From Neptunomonas concharum (GTDB lineage: Bacteria > Pseudomonadota > Gammaproteobacteria > Pseudomonadales > Balneatricaceae), in the NCBI RefSeq assembly GCF_008630635.1, contig NZ_CP043869.1, positions 310,001 through 374,000 on the forward strand: DNA of 64,000 nucleotides, given 5' to 3'. Position 1 is the first letter of the stretch. Every line of letters starts with the position of its first letter. The notes below the pieces were generated by a model. That model did no database searches, was not told where the DNA came from, and worked only from the letters and a program-made list of their open reading frames with translations. The translations under genes were made by a program, and so were the position numbers. Positions 37,697-45,989 of the stretch are shown here, piece after piece.

Positions 37697-37742
37697 GGTT
37701 TGCTGCAGAGCACAAGAGGCTGGCAGCAAACCCGAGCAGCCG
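37697..37742 (-). terminator. Hairpin immediately after ppnP
   Basis: GGTTTGCTGC (37697-37706) and GCAGCAAACC (37733-37742) form a perfect 10-bp stem with a 26-nt loop, starting one base past the ppnP stop on the minus strand. No U-tract follows, so the role (termination or 3'-end protection) is uncertain. Confidence 0.5.
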
Positions 37743-37743
37743 T

Positions 37744-38025
37744 TTAGCTGTAGAAGCAAAGGTAAGCGGTTGCTTGCTCGACTTTCAATTGGAAAGACTG
37801 GTTGGCATCAACATTAAACTCAGTACCTGCTGGGAAACTTTGAAACTCAGCAGCACCGGGCAGCTTAACGATTAACTCACCACTGACGACTTTCATTAAC
37901 TCTTTTTGGGAAGTGCCAAATTCATACTCGCCAGGTGCCATAACGCCTGCGGTGACGTTGCCTTCTTTATTCTCAAAACCAATGGATTTTACTTGGCCAT
38001 CAAAATACTCGTTTACATTCAGCAT
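37744..38025 (-). CDS. ppnP: Pyrimidine/purine nucleoside phosphorylase
   Basis: A 93-residue single-domain cupin of the PpnP (YaiE, formerly DUF1255) family, which phosphorolyses many nucleosides to base and ribose 1-phosphate. The start [17 protein letters not shown] and the blocks [49 protein letters not shown] and YLCFYS are nearly diagnostic. It is monocistronic, between a terminator-like hairpin and a LysR gene, all on the minus strand. Confidence 0.93.
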   Translation of the reverse strand: MLNVNEYFDGQVKSIGFENKEGNVTAGVMAPGEYEFGTSQKELMKVVSGELIVKLPGAAEFQSFPAGTEFNVDANQSFQLKVEQATAYLCFYS

Positions 38026-38064
38026 GGGAAAACTCTCCGGTTAGTAATGCGCGAATCATAGTCG

Positions 38065-38952
38065 TTAGGAAGGAGTTTGGCTACTTCGATACGCTAGCAT
38101 AAAGTCGACAAAGGTTTGGTTAGCGTGGGACAGGTATCGGTCTTTTGCCCAAGCTATTGATAAGTCCAGCCATACTGGCTCGGTAAAAGGGATAGAGATA
38201 AGGTCTGCATCGTCCTCTACCACCATACCGAGTAGAGTAGATATACCAAACCCCTGCTTCACAATGGATTTTATTAAGGGAATCAGGTTTGTCTCGAAGG
38301 CAATATTGGGTTTAGCACCAATGCTGGTTGCGATGCGGTCAACGATTTTACGGTGGAAGTAGCCCTCTTTGAACATCACCAGTTCTTCTGCAAAAAAAGC
38401 ATCATAGGGAATAGCATGTTGCGCTGCAAAATGGTGATCTTTAGCAACGGTGACAAGCATTTGTTCCCTAAGGAATAGTTCGGTGTGTAAGTTTTCAGGG
38501 ACAAATTCTGAGACAATAACACCAAGATCTAACTCGCCCCGCTCAACCATTTGTTGTAATTGCCCCGTGCCGCCTTCAATCACTTCGAGGTTTAGCAGTG
38601 GGTATTGGTGTTTAAATGCCATCAAGATGGGGGGAAAGTAGTACGACCCCAACATGCTAGGGATACCGATGCGCACTGCGCCCCTTTGTAGTCCTTTTAG
38701 CTCGGACATCTCGGTTTCGGCATCTTTAAGGTTCTTTAGTAGTGTTTCTGCATGGGGTAAAAGGCGCTTTCCTTCATCGGTCAGACGTATTTTTCGCTCA
38801 TTCCTATGGAATAGTCTAAGGCCGAGTTCGCTCTCTAGTTTACTCATCGCCATGCTAATAGCCGGTTGCGCAATATGCAGCCGCTCTGCTGCCTTGGAAA
38901 AGCTTTGTTGTTGGCTAATTTCATGAAAGTAGCGTAGTTGTTTAAGGTTCAT
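38065..38952 (-). CDS. LysR-type transcriptional regulator
   Basis: A 295-residue LysR protein starting MNLKQLRYFHEISQQQSFSKAAERLHIAQPAISMAMSKLESELG (helix-turn-helix, residues 1-45), with a C-terminal effector domain. The ATG at 38952 is the normal LysR start; in-frame codons further upstream would extend into the divergent MFS gene and are rejected. The ribosome-binding site is weak. The divergent arrangement with the MFS gene, 95 nt apart, implies that it controls that transporter. Confidence 0.92.
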   Translation of the reverse strand: MNLKQLRYFHEISQQQSFSKAAERLHIAQPAISMAMSKLESELGLRLFHRNERKIRLTDEGKRLLPHAETLLKNLKDAETEMSELKGLQRGAVRIGIPSMLGSYYFPPILMAFKHQYPLLNLEVIEGGTGQLQQMVERGELDLGVIVSEFVPENLHTELFLREQMLVTVAKDHHFAAQHAIPYDAFFAEELVMFKEGYFHRKIVDRIATSIGAKPNIAFETNLIPLIKSIVKQGFGISTLLGMVVEDDADLISIPFTEPVWLDLSIAWAKDRYLSHANQTFVDFMLAYRSSQTPS

Positions 38953-38974
38953 ATCAATATTTTTGATGACTAAG

Positions 38975-38994
38975 GTAAAAATAATATATTTTAC
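38975..38994. promoter_or_regulatory. Dyad between the divergent lysR and MFS genes
   Basis: GTAAAA (38975-38980) and TTTTAC (38989-38994) are separated by 8 nt, giving a T-N-A type dyad in the 95-nt intergenic region. It is a candidate LysR binding site overlapping both promoters. Confidence 0.4.
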
Positions 38995-39047
38995 TGATTC
39001 TAAGTGACTGCCTATTGTTAGCGCTACTGTTTTGAGGGGTTCTAACG

Positions 39048-40250
39048 ATGATTGAGTCCGGTAGCACTGCATTCTGGCGGGCAACATTAGCGCTATGTCT
39101 TGGCTCGTTTATGATTTTTGCCAATGTCTATGTAACTCAGCCGCTCCTGCCAACGCTGATGAATCATTTTGCGATTTCAGAGCTTCAGGCTGGGTGGAGC
39201 TTTACGATAACAACCTTGGCGTTGGGCTTTTCATTGCTTATTTATGGGCCATTGTCTGATGCATTTGGCCGAAAAAATATTATGTTGATCAGTATGGCGG
39301 GCGTGGTAGTAACCACATTTCTACTGTCGCAGACGGAGCAATACACAACGCTACTTGTATTACGGGGTATGCAAGGGTTTTGCTTGGGTGGATTGCCTGC
39401 CATTGCGATTGCTTATATGGGAGATGAGTTTCGTCGTAATGCGATGTTGCTAGCTGTCGGGTTCTACATTAGTGGCAATACGCTTGGCGGGATCGGTGGG
39501 CGCTTGATTGGTGGTTTTGTAGGTGAGTGGTTGGACTGGCCATCGGTGTTTTTGGTCATGACCCTACTCAGTTTTCTATTACTCGCGCTATTCGCTTTTT
39601 TGCTACCGGCATCCGAACACTTTGTTGCAAAGCCCCCTAAACCGAAGGCGATGGTACGTCAATTGGGATGCCACTTGGCTAATCCTTTGCTATTGGTGGC
39701 TTATTTGATTGGTGGTTTAAACTTTTTTATTTTTATTAATCAGTACAGTTTTGTCACTTTCTTACTGGCGGATGCTCCCTATCATCTTTCACCTTCATGG
39801 TTAGGCCTGCTGTTTTTAACCTATCTAACCGGGACGATTGGCTCTGCGTTGTCGGGTCGCATCGTGCAGTCGTTATCCCAACCTCGCTGCATCTTGTTAG
39901 GCATTGTTATTTTTATGAGCGGTACGTTAGTGACGTTAATTCCGGGGCTTACTGCAATTATTACAGGGTTTTTCATTAACGCTTTTGGATTCTTCTTTGC
40001 GCACTCTTCTGCTAGTAGTTGGGTGAGTCATCAGGCGACCGAGGGGAGAGCGAGTGCTTCATCTTTGTACCTTGTTTTTTACTATGTGGGCGCTAGCTCC
40101 GGTGGTTTTTATCTACAGCCGTTCTGGCAATGGCAGGGGTGGCCAGGTGTAGTGCTGGCGTCACTGCTGATTTTGAGTGTTACGCTAAGTTTGTCTATGT
40201 GGCTGCACAGAAGAACAACCAAGCGAAATTTACTCAGTTGTCATGCTTGA
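39048..40250 (+). CDS. MFS transporter (DHA-type)
   Basis: A 400-residue, 12-helix major facilitator protein. The early block FMIFANVYVTQPLLPTLMNHFAISELQAGW, motif A-like GPLSDAFGRKNIMLIS between helices 2 and 3, and AIAYMGDEFRRNAMLLAVGFYISGNTLGGIGGRLIGG in helices 4-5 resemble the YnfM/CynX-type drug-H+ antiporter group. The substrate is unknown. GAGGGG lies 9 nt before the ATG. Its stop overlaps the convergent ogt gene by 10 nt. Confidence 0.9.
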   Translation: MIESGSTAFWRATLALCLGSFMIFANVYVTQPLLPTLMNHFAISELQAGWSFTITTLALGFSLLIYGPLSDAFGRKNIMLISMAGVVVTTFLLSQTEQYTTLLVLRGMQGFCLGGLPAIAIAYMGDEFRRNAMLLAVGFYISGNTLGGIGGRLIGGFVGEWLDWPSVFLVMTLLSFLLLALFAFLLPASEHFVAKPPKPKAMVRQLGCHLANPLLLVAYLIGGLNFFIFINQYSFVTFLLADAPYHLSPSWLGLLFLTYLTGTIGSALSGRIVQSLSQPRCILLGIVIFMSGTLVTLIPGLTAIITGFFINAFGFFFAHSSASSWVSHQATEGRASASSLYLVFYYVGASSGGFYLQPFWQWQGWPGVVLASLLILSVTLSLSMWLHRRTTKRNLLSCHA

Positions 40251-40720
40251 GCTTCTATTGCCAATAAGTGTTGCTTAAGCTCTAGTCCTGCTGCAAACCC
40301 TGTTAGTTTGCCATTTTTGCCGAGAACGCGGTGGCAAGGAATGATGATCAGTAGCGGATTCTTTCCTATCGCCGCGGCAACGGCTCGTACGGATGCAGGT
40401 TTACCGATTTTCTCTGCTAATTCTTGATAGTAATAGGTTTCGCCTGGAGGAATTTGTGTCAGGGCTTGCCATACGGTTTTCTGAAAAGGGGTACCTTTTG
40501 GGGCCAGTGGTAGTGTGAAGGGTGAGTCAGGTTGCTCGGCATAGCGATTAAGTTGTTCTTCTGTCTGGCATAAAAGGGAATCGCTTTGATTCTCGTACCA
40601 AGATGAGGCGATTTCAGGTTGGTATTTTTGCCCGATTAGGTAGCACCCTGTGAGCTGGCCACCTTCTTGAGTGGCCAATATTTTTCCGAAAGGGCTTGTC
40701 CAGATACGGTAAGTGATCAT
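40241..40720 (-). CDS. ogt: Methylated-DNA-protein-cysteine methyltransferase
   Basis: A 159-residue suicide enzyme that takes the alkyl group from O6-alkylguanine onto its own cysteine. The acceptor is C129 in IIPCHRV, preceded by the helix-turn-helix Arg finger segment SVRAVAAAIGKNP. From the ATG at 40720, GGAG lies 8 nt upstream, and the ATGA overlaps the stop of the ada-alkA fusion gene by 4 nt, so the two are translationally coupled. This gives one transcript with methyl sensing, base excision and direct reversal. Length matches E. coli Ogt. Confidence 0.95.
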   Translation of the reverse strand: MITYRIWTSPFGKILATQEGGQLTGCYLIGQKYQPEIASSWYENQSDSLLCQTEEQLNRYAEQPDSPFTLPLAPKGTPFQKTVWQALTQIPPGETYYYQELAEKIGKPASVRAVAAAIGKNPLLIIIPCHRVLGKNGKLTGFAAGLELKQHLLAIEAQA

Positions 40721-42165
40721 AGGGGATTCTCCAGTCGCTTCCACAAATGCATGACAGCATAGGCACGCCATGGTCGCCATTGCTCCGCTGTGGCTAATAG
40801 GGTTTTAGGGTGCGTTTCATTGAGTGCCTTCATAATGCCGAGGTCTTTATGGGGGAAGGCATCTGGCCAATGTAGTGCACGCATCGCGATATAGTGGGCT
40901 GTCCAGTCCCCAATACCGGGTAAGCAAACAAGCGATTGAATCGTCATTTCTGGAGCGGCGGCCGGTGATAGATCAAGGTTACCCTCCGCAATCGCTTTAG
41001 CAAGTGTAATGATGGTATCGGCCCGTTTCCCGATAATGCCTAATGAAGCGATCTCATCTTTAGATAAAGATGCAACTGTTTGAGGGGAGGGAAACAGAAC
41101 CGAAAGATTTTCAAAGGGCGTATCTACTTTTTCCCCAAAGGCTTCAGCGAAGCGACCTGCGAGGGTATGAGCCGCTTTAACGGTGATTTGCTGGCCTAAA
41201 ATGGCACGTATAGCCATCTCGAAACCGTCAAAAGCTCCTGGCAAACGCACTCCTTGATGAGGTACGGCAAGCGCCCCCAATGCTTGATCGATACGCATTG
41301 GGTCAGCATGCAGGTCAAATTGATGCTGTAAGCGATATAAAATCAGAGGAAGCGCCCCACTTAGGCGTTCGCTGATATCGATGTTCAGCGCATTGTTGAT
41401 CGTAGGGTGAGGTTTTACTGCTAACCAACCTTGGTGAATAGCTGATTGATAGTGTACTTGCACGGTACGGTAGTAAACGCCTTCGTGCACATGTTCAACC
41501 TTAGCAATGGTTCTGTTGCCTAAGAATTGTATAAGACCATGCCAATCATAGGGCGGTCGATAGCTGAGCATCAAACTTAATATATTATCTGTAGGAGGTT
41601 TCTTGTGCTGAGCAGATTTACGAATCGCCGTGGGCGTTAGGCGATATGCTTTTTGAAAGTGGTGGTGCAAACTACGTAAGCTACCAAACCCGCAAAGAAA
41701 AGCGATTTCAGTGATACTTAGGTGTGTTTCGGTGAGCAGCTTTTTCGCTTTAAGTAAGCGACGAGTCTGTAGGAAGCGTGTTAAAGGTACACCTAAGTGA
41801 TCAAGGGCCAGTCGGTTTAGATGACGAGTGCTCAGGTCAAGATGTTTGGCAACAGAGGTTAGATCACACACACCGTGGCCTGCAAGCTCGACTGTTTCTA
41901 TGGCTGCGATGATAGCCTGCCCTCGCGTGTCATGCCATGTATGGGCTGGGGCGAGTTCTGGTCGACAGCGTAAGCACGGGCGATAGCCTGCTGCTTCAGC
42001 TAAAGCCGCGGATGCGTAAAAATGGCAATTCTCAGGCTTTGGAGTTCTAACACGGCAGACTGGCCGACAATAAACTCCGGTGCTGGAAACGCCGACAAAA
42101 AACGCACCATCAAACCGAGGGTCTCGGGAGATCAGTGCCTGATAATAGTGTTCGTGTGTGTTCAT
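40717..42165 (-). CDS. Ada N-terminal/AraC regulator fused to AlkA 3-methyladenine DNA glycosylase
   Basis: A 482-residue fusion. Residues 1-75 are the Ada metal-binding methyl-acceptor domain with all four cysteines, C33, C37, C64 and C67, in TGVYCRPVC and CLRC contexts. Residues about 85-190 are an AraC-type double helix-turn-helix (LTRFLQTRRLLKAKKLL, ITEIAFLCGFGSLRSLHHHFQKAYRLTPTAIRK). Residues about 195-480 are AlkA: an N-terminal domain, then HhH-GPD with CLPGIGDWTAHYIAMRAL and the catalytic Asp region FPHKDLG. The C-terminal Ada methyltransferase is absent and is supplied by the overlapping ogt gene. Such fusions are known in actinobacteria and some proteobacteria. It should sense methylphosphotriesters, activate its own operon and excise alkylated bases. 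Confidence 0.93.
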   Translation of the reverse strand: MNTHEHYYQALISRDPRFDGAFFVGVSSTGVYCRPVCRVRTPKPENCHFYASAALAEAAGYRPCLRCRPELAPAHTWHDTRGQAIIAAIETVELAGHGVCDLTSVAKHLDLSTRHLNRLALDHLGVPLTRFLQTRRLLKAKKLLTETHLSITEIAFLCGFGSLRSLHHHFQKAYRLTPTAIRKSAQHKKPPTDNILSLMLSYRPPYDWHGLIQFLGNRTIAKVEHVHEGVYYRTVQVHYQSAIHQGWLAVKPHPTINNALNIDISERLSGALPLILYRLQHQFDLHADPMRIDQALGALAVPHQGVRLPGAFDGFEMAIRAILGQQITVKAAHTLAGRFAEAFGEKVDTPFENLSVLFPSPQTVASLSKDEIASLGIIGKRADTIITLAKAIAEGNLDLSPAAAPEMTIQSLVCLPGIGDWTAHYIAMRALHWPDAFPHKDLGIMKALNETHPKTLLATAEQWRPWRAYAVMHLWKRLENPL

Positions 42166-42233
42166 CTCCTGACTATAAGTCTAATGCGGTGAGGATGCTC
42201 GCAAAAAACGGACAGGATGTTTTTAGATGAAGG

Positions 42234-42255
42234 AGCGGCATGATGAAATGCCGCT
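42234..42255 (-). terminator. Hairpin after ppiC
   Basis: AGCGGCAT (42234-42241) and ATGCCGCT (42248-42255) form an 8-bp perfect stem with a 6-nt loop, 11 nt after the ppiC stop. The following minus-strand sequence reaches a short A-run rather than a U-tract, so termination is uncertain. Confidence 0.5.
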
Positions 42256-42265
42256 ACGATACCGC

Positions 42266-42544
42266 TTAAGAGCGGCTAGTCACTTCCAGAAGGTGGTAAC
42301 CAAACTGAGTTTTCACTGGACCTTGTACTTTGTTCAGGTCAGCACTAAAGACGACTTCATCGAATTCACGAACCATTTGGCCTGGTCCAAAAGAACCCAA
42401 TTCACCGCCTTGGCGGCCAGAAGGGCAGGTAGAAAACTGTTTTGCGATCTCTGCAAAGTCTGCACCGGCCTCAATTTGTTGTTTTAGTTCTTCGCATTGG
42501 GCTTGTGTGTCGACAAGAATATGGCGCGCACTGGCTTTAGCCAT
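42266..42544 (-). CDS. ppiC: Parvulin-type peptidyl-prolyl cis-trans isomerase
   Basis: A 92-residue single-domain cytoplasmic parvulin, the size of E. coli PpiC. ASARHILVDTQAQCEELKQQI at the start, FAEIAKQFSTCPSGRQGGELGSFGPGQMVREFDEVVF in the middle and PVKTQFGYHLLEVTSR at the end form the complete rotamase fold with the expected His, Cys, Met and Phe positions. There is no signal peptide, so it is cytoplasmic rather than SurA/PpiD-like. It is monocistronic. Confidence 0.95.
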   Translation of the reverse strand: MAKASARHILVDTQAQCEELKQQIEAGADFAEIAKQFSTCPSGRQGGELGSFGPGQMVREFDEVVFSADLNKVQGPVKTQFGYHLLEVTSRS

Positions 42545-42626
42545 GAGTAAATCCTCTTATTGATTCGTAGAGAGAAGGGTATAGCATAACGGCTATTATG
42601 TCATAACCAAACCGTGGGGATAAAAA

Positions 42627-43292
42627 ATGGCGTATCAACACCGTTTTGCCAATGGGCAGCCATGTTCGTGGACGTTAGGGAAAGTTGTCTGTGTAGGGCG
42701 TAACTATGCAGATCATGCGAAAGAGTTAAACAATCCAATACCGACAGAACCTATGTTGTTCATCAAACCTGCGACCTCTGCGGTTGAGCTTGAGAGCCCT
42801 TTCTCCATACCGAAGACGCTGGGTAGTGTCCACTTTGAAACCGAGATGTCGATTCTTATTGGCAATACGTTGTGTCATGCCAGTGAGGCAGAGGCTAAAC
42901 AGGCGATAGCCGGTATCGGTTTGGGGCTGGATCTTACTCTAAGGGATGTTCAAGATAACTTAAAAGCGAAAGGCCACCCTTGGGAAAAAGCAAAAGGGTT
43001 TGATGGTGCTTGCCCGCTGTCTGCTTTTGTTGAGCCTGCACTTGTGCCAGATTTGCAAGATGTTTCGATTCGTTTAAGGGTTAACGGTGAAGTACGACAA
43101 GATGGTAACAGTAGTCATATGTTGAACAAGGTTGTCCCCCTGATCAGTTACATAAGCCAGTTTTTTACGCTGCAACCTGGGGATGTTGTGTTAACCGGTA
43201 CGCCTGCTGGTGTGGGGCCTATAGAGAGCGGTGACCGTCTCGAAGTTGAACTGACTGGTATTTTAAACTGTAAGACGCAGGTGACCAGTTGA
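42627..43292 (+). CDS. Fumarylacetoacetate hydrolase family protein (acylpyruvase-like)
   Basis: A 221-residue protein of the FAH superfamily, the YcgM/FAHD1 subgroup. VVCVGRNYADHAKEL at residues 20-34, MLFIKPATSAV, HFETEMSILIG (metal-binding Glu residues), LGLDLTLRDVQDNLKAKGHPWEKAKGFDGACPLS and GDVVLTGTPAGVGPI are the family blocks. Relatives cleave acylpyruvates or decarboxylate oxaloacetate with Mg2+; which applies is not settled here. GGGGA precedes the ATG. The stop overlaps the TTG start of the DUF2927 gene (TTGA). Confidence 0.9.
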   Translation: MAYQHRFANGQPCSWTLGKVVCVGRNYADHAKELNNPIPTEPMLFIKPATSAVELESPFSIPKTLGSVHFETEMSILIGNTLCHASEAEAKQAIAGIGLGLDLTLRDVQDNLKAKGHPWEKAKGFDGACPLSAFVEPALVPDLQDVSIRLRVNGEVRQDGNSSHMLNKVVPLISYISQFFTLQPGDVVLTGTPAGVGPIESGDRLEVELTGILNCKTQVTS

Positions 43293-44080
43293 GCATCACT
43301 ATTTTCCGCTCGTTCGTTATCTGGGTTATGGCTGCTATTCATCCGGCCGTCGCTTCATCCATTCATTGGCAACAGCCTGCTTTCTTATTACAAAGCTTTG
43401 AAGAGGTTGCATTAGGCAGTGAAGATGGCCGGGCTAAGCCCATCGTGCATAAATGGCTGAGGCCAGTAAAAGTGTATGTGGATCACCAAGTGGGGGATGT
43501 GCAGCTACATGATCGTATGCTCAATGCTCATATCCGGCATCTGAAACTTATTTCGGGACATAATATTCAACGAGTGAGCTCAGCCCATTTAGCGAATGTT
43601 CGAGTTCTCTTCACCCAAGAGCAGCAGCTATATGAGATGGCATTGAAGTACTCAGGCAAGCCCACAGCAAAGCAAACAAGTAATGCCGTTTGTTTAGCCG
43701 GTGTAAGAGGTAAAAAAAGTGGTGAGATTGTGGCGGCCACAATCTATATTCCAGTGGATCGTGCCCGACAGCGCGGTAAGCTGGTTGCGTGTATTGTTGA
43801 AGAGCTAACGCAAGTGCTCGGTTTGCCGCGAGATTCCGATAAGGTTTTCCCTTCGATATTTAATGACCATTCTACCGATAATCTCCTGAGTGGCTTAGAT
43901 GATCTATTACTTCGAATACTTTTTGATCAACGTATTCAACCGGGTATGGATCGGAGTGCACTTCGTCAGCAGGTGCCTTTAATCATAAAAGACTTACAAA
44001 GCCAAGGGATGATTCAGACAGCAGAGCAGCGGGTTCGACAGCAAAGTCCTTTGTACGATTGGCTAGAGCCGTTAAAATAA
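43289..44080 (+). CDS. DUF2927 protein, exported, function unknown
   Basis: A 263-residue protein. Reading from the TTG at 43289, coupled by TTGA to the FAH stop and with AGGTGA upstream, gives a good signal peptide (residues 1-20, ending PAVASS). The first ATG, 13 codons later, would destroy it. The conserved DUF2927 block ACIVEELTQVLGLPRDSDKVFPSIFND is present, followed by LSGLDDLLLRILFD and PGMDRSALRQQVPLII. The EELTQ helix plus downstream Asp residues resemble a metallopeptidase-like fold, without a clear HExxH, so activity is not claimed. Location: periplasm, by signal peptide. Confidence 0.75.
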   Translation: MSITIFRSFVIWVMAAIHPAVASSIHWQQPAFLLQSFEEVALGSEDGRAKPIVHKWLRPVKVYVDHQVGDVQLHDRMLNAHIRHLKLISGHNIQRVSSAHLANVRVLFTQEQQLYEMALKYSGKPTAKQTSNAVCLAGVRGKKSGEIVAATIYIPVDRARQRGKLVACIVEELTQVLGLPRDSDKVFPSIFNDHSTDNLLSGLDDLLLRILFDQRIQPGMDRSALRQQVPLIIKDLQSQGMIQTAEQRVRQQSPLYDWLEPLK

Positions 44081-44124
44081 CAGACTTTGCTAATAAAAGA
44101 AGTTGACTGCTAAAGGGAATCAGT

Positions 44125-44538
44125 ATGCTGTGGGTAAAAATGTTTCATATTCTCGCTATGACGAGTTGGATGGCGGGTATCTTTTATCTGCCTAGAATCT
44201 TCGTTCATTACGTTGAAGGTAAAGAAGCGGGACAAGATGTTGCTCGGTTACAAATTATGGGAAGAAAGCTATATGGGTTTATGTCCATTATGGCTATTTT
44301 TACCTTGGGGTTGGGGCTCTGGCTGTGGTTGGGGTACGGTTTTAGTGGTGGTTGGCTGCACGCAAAGCTAGCCTTTGTTGTGCTGCTTATGGGTTATCAT
44401 TTTTGGTGCCATAGCTACTTAAAGAGGATGCAAGCAGATGTGCTGGATCGTAGTGGCAGGTACTTTCGGTTATTTAATGAGCTGCCCTTACTCATCTTTA
44501 TCCCGATTCTGATTTTTGTCGTGGTTAAGCCGTTTTAA
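44125..44538 (+). CDS. hemJ: Protoporphyrinogen IX oxidase, HemJ type
   Basis: A 137-residue membrane protein with four hydrophobic helices. KMFHILAMTSWMAGIFYLPRIFVHYVE at the start (conserved His and the Trp-Met-Ala-Gly block), RKLYGFMSIMAIFTLGLGLWLW, GWLHAKLAFVVLLMGYHFWC and RLFNELPLLIFIPILIFVVVKPF at the end are the HemJ pattern. HemJ makes protoporphyrin IX in heme synthesis when HemG/HemY are absent. It converges on ubiJ with one base between the stops. Confidence 0.9.
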   Translation: MLWVKMFHILAMTSWMAGIFYLPRIFVHYVEGKEAGQDVARLQIMGRKLYGFMSIMAIFTLGLGLWLWLGYGFSGGWLHAKLAFVVLLMGYHFWCHSYLKRMQADVLDRSGRYFRLFNELPLLIFIPILIFVVVKPF

Positions 44539-44539
44539 T

Positions 44540-45157
44540 TCAAAGTTGTTCTTCTAGCCGCTGGATACGGGCGGCTAAACGATCAGAGCGTTCTCTTAGC
44601 TCATCAACTTGCTGAAGAAAGTGCTCGGTTTCCGGTTGTGTGGGTAAGGCGGCAATCTCTTCCTGTATATATTCCTGAAGATTCGCTTTCATGCTGCGAG
44701 TTGCCTGCTGGAGGAACGTCAGTTGGCTGCGCCCAAAAGAGGCAATTTGGTGTGCCGGTAGATCGCCAACGGCATCGGCAAGCAAGGCCTCCCAGTCTAT
44801 CTGCATATCAGCCAGTAATGCTTGGAAACGATTGGCTAAACTGGCATCCCCTTGAATATTAATGCCGTTACCAAAGAAGTGTTCTGCTTTATCGTCACTG
44901 GTGAGTAATTGCAGCAGTCGGGTTGAGCTGCCAGAGAGAGTCACGTCGGCGTCGCCTTCCAAATACGCCTGTAGCTGCGCACCTTGATCAAACGGCAAAA
45001 TGTAAACGGATTGATTAAGGTCCTCAGCTAGTATTTGAATAATACGACCCTCTAAAGTTGCCAGCGCGCTGCAAGTGACAGGGTCTGAGCGTAACGCCTT
45101 ATTCATTGCCGCTTCAAGGGATGTCAGGATAAAAGCGTTCAACATATCCGCTGCCAT
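44540..45157 (-). CDS. ubiJ: Ubiquinone biosynthesis accessory factor UbiJ (SCP2 domain)
   Basis: A 205-residue soluble protein. The SCP2-like lipid-binding domain occupies about residues 1-120 (GAQLQAYLEGDADVTLSGSSTRLLQLLTSDD), and the C-terminal 60 residues form a coiled coil rich in Glu/Gln/Arg. UbiJ with UbiK and the Ubi hydroxylases forms the soluble aerobic ubiquinone metabolon. It follows ubiE by 10 nt. The usual next gene, ubiB, is missing; the convergent hemJ occupies that place. Confidence 0.9.
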   Translation of the reverse strand: MAADMLNAFILTSLEAAMNKALRSDPVTCSALATLEGRIIQILAEDLNQSVYILPFDQGAQLQAYLEGDADVTLSGSSTRLLQLLTSDDKAEHFFGNGINIQGDASLANRFQALLADMQIDWEALLADAVGDLPAHQIASFGRSQLTFLQQATRSMKANLQEYIQEEIAALPTQPETEHFLQQVDELRERSDRLAARIQRLEEQL

Positions 45158-45167
45158 AGCGCTATCC

Positions 45168-45926
45168 TCAGGGTTTGATCCCAGTATGTAGTGCGACGAT
45201 GCCGCCTGTCATATTTTGATATTTACAGTTAACTAAGCCGGCATTTTGCATCATTCCTTTGAGGGTTTCCTGATCGGGATGCATACGGATCGATTCTGCA
45301 AGGTATTGGTAGCTTTCGGCATCTCCTGCAATCATCTGTCCCATTTTAGGAAGAATGTTGAAGGAGTAAAAATCGTACAGCTTTGTGAGTGCGATATTAT
45401 CGGTTTTGGAAAACTCCAATACCATCACTTTTCCACCAGGTTTTAAAACACGTGCCATAGAGCGCAAGGCTGCATCTTTATCTGTAACGTTGCGTAAACC
45501 AAAAGCTATAGTAATGATATCAAACGTATTGTCCGGGAAGGGTAAGCACTCGGCGTTTGCTTGGACGAACTCCACATTACCGGCTACGCCTTTGTCCATA
45601 AGACGGTCGCGACCTACTTTTAGCATAGAGTCGTTGATATCGGCTAAAACGACTTTACCATCAGCGCCTACAATCCGAGAGAAGCGCATGGTCAAGTCGC
45701 CGGTACCACCTGCAATATCAAGAATTGTATTGCCACGTCGGGCACCGCTTTGCTCAATGGTGAGTTTTTTCCAAAGACGATGAACACCACCTGACATCAG
45801 ATCGTTCATCAGATCATACTTACCAGCGACAGAGTGAAAGACATCCGCAACACGCTTTACTTTATCTTCGACGGGTACTTCGCGAAAGCCAAAGTCTGTA
45901 GTGGATTTGTTGTTTTGTTCGCTCAT
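45168..45926 (-). CDS. ubiE: Ubiquinone/menaquinone C-methyltransferase
   Basis: A 252-residue SAM-dependent methyltransferase that adds the C-2 methyl group in ubiquinone (and menaquinone) synthesis. SAM motif I is [16 protein letters not shown] (about residues 68-83). The family signatures [24 protein letters not shown] and [12 protein letters not shown] are intact, and the C-terminus ends [13 protein letters not shown]. It is upstream of ubiJ on the same strand. DUF971 precedes it by 63 nt. Confidence 0.97.
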   Translation of the reverse strand: MSEQNNKSTTDFGFREVPVEDKVKRVADVFHSVAGKYDLMNDLMSGGVHRLWKKLTIEQSGARRGNTILDIAGGTGDLTMRFSRIVGADGKVVLADINDSMLKVGRDRLMDKGVAGNVEFVQANAECLPFPDNTFDIITIAFGLRNVTDKDAALRSMARVLKPGGKVMVLEFSKTDNIALTKLYDFYSFNILPKMGQMIAGDAESYQYLAESIRMHPDQETLKGMMQNAGLVNCKYQNMTGGIVALHTGIKP

Positions 45927-45989
45927 TATGTTTAGCTCAACCAGTGCATTTGACGGTAATTGTACCTAGCCTACAGTAATTTGTCCTGC

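Noticed and set aside
38953-39087. N-terminal extension of the LysR gene ending at 38065
   Set aside because: The in-frame extension overlaps the divergent MFS start and lies before the canonical LysR helix-turn-helix start.
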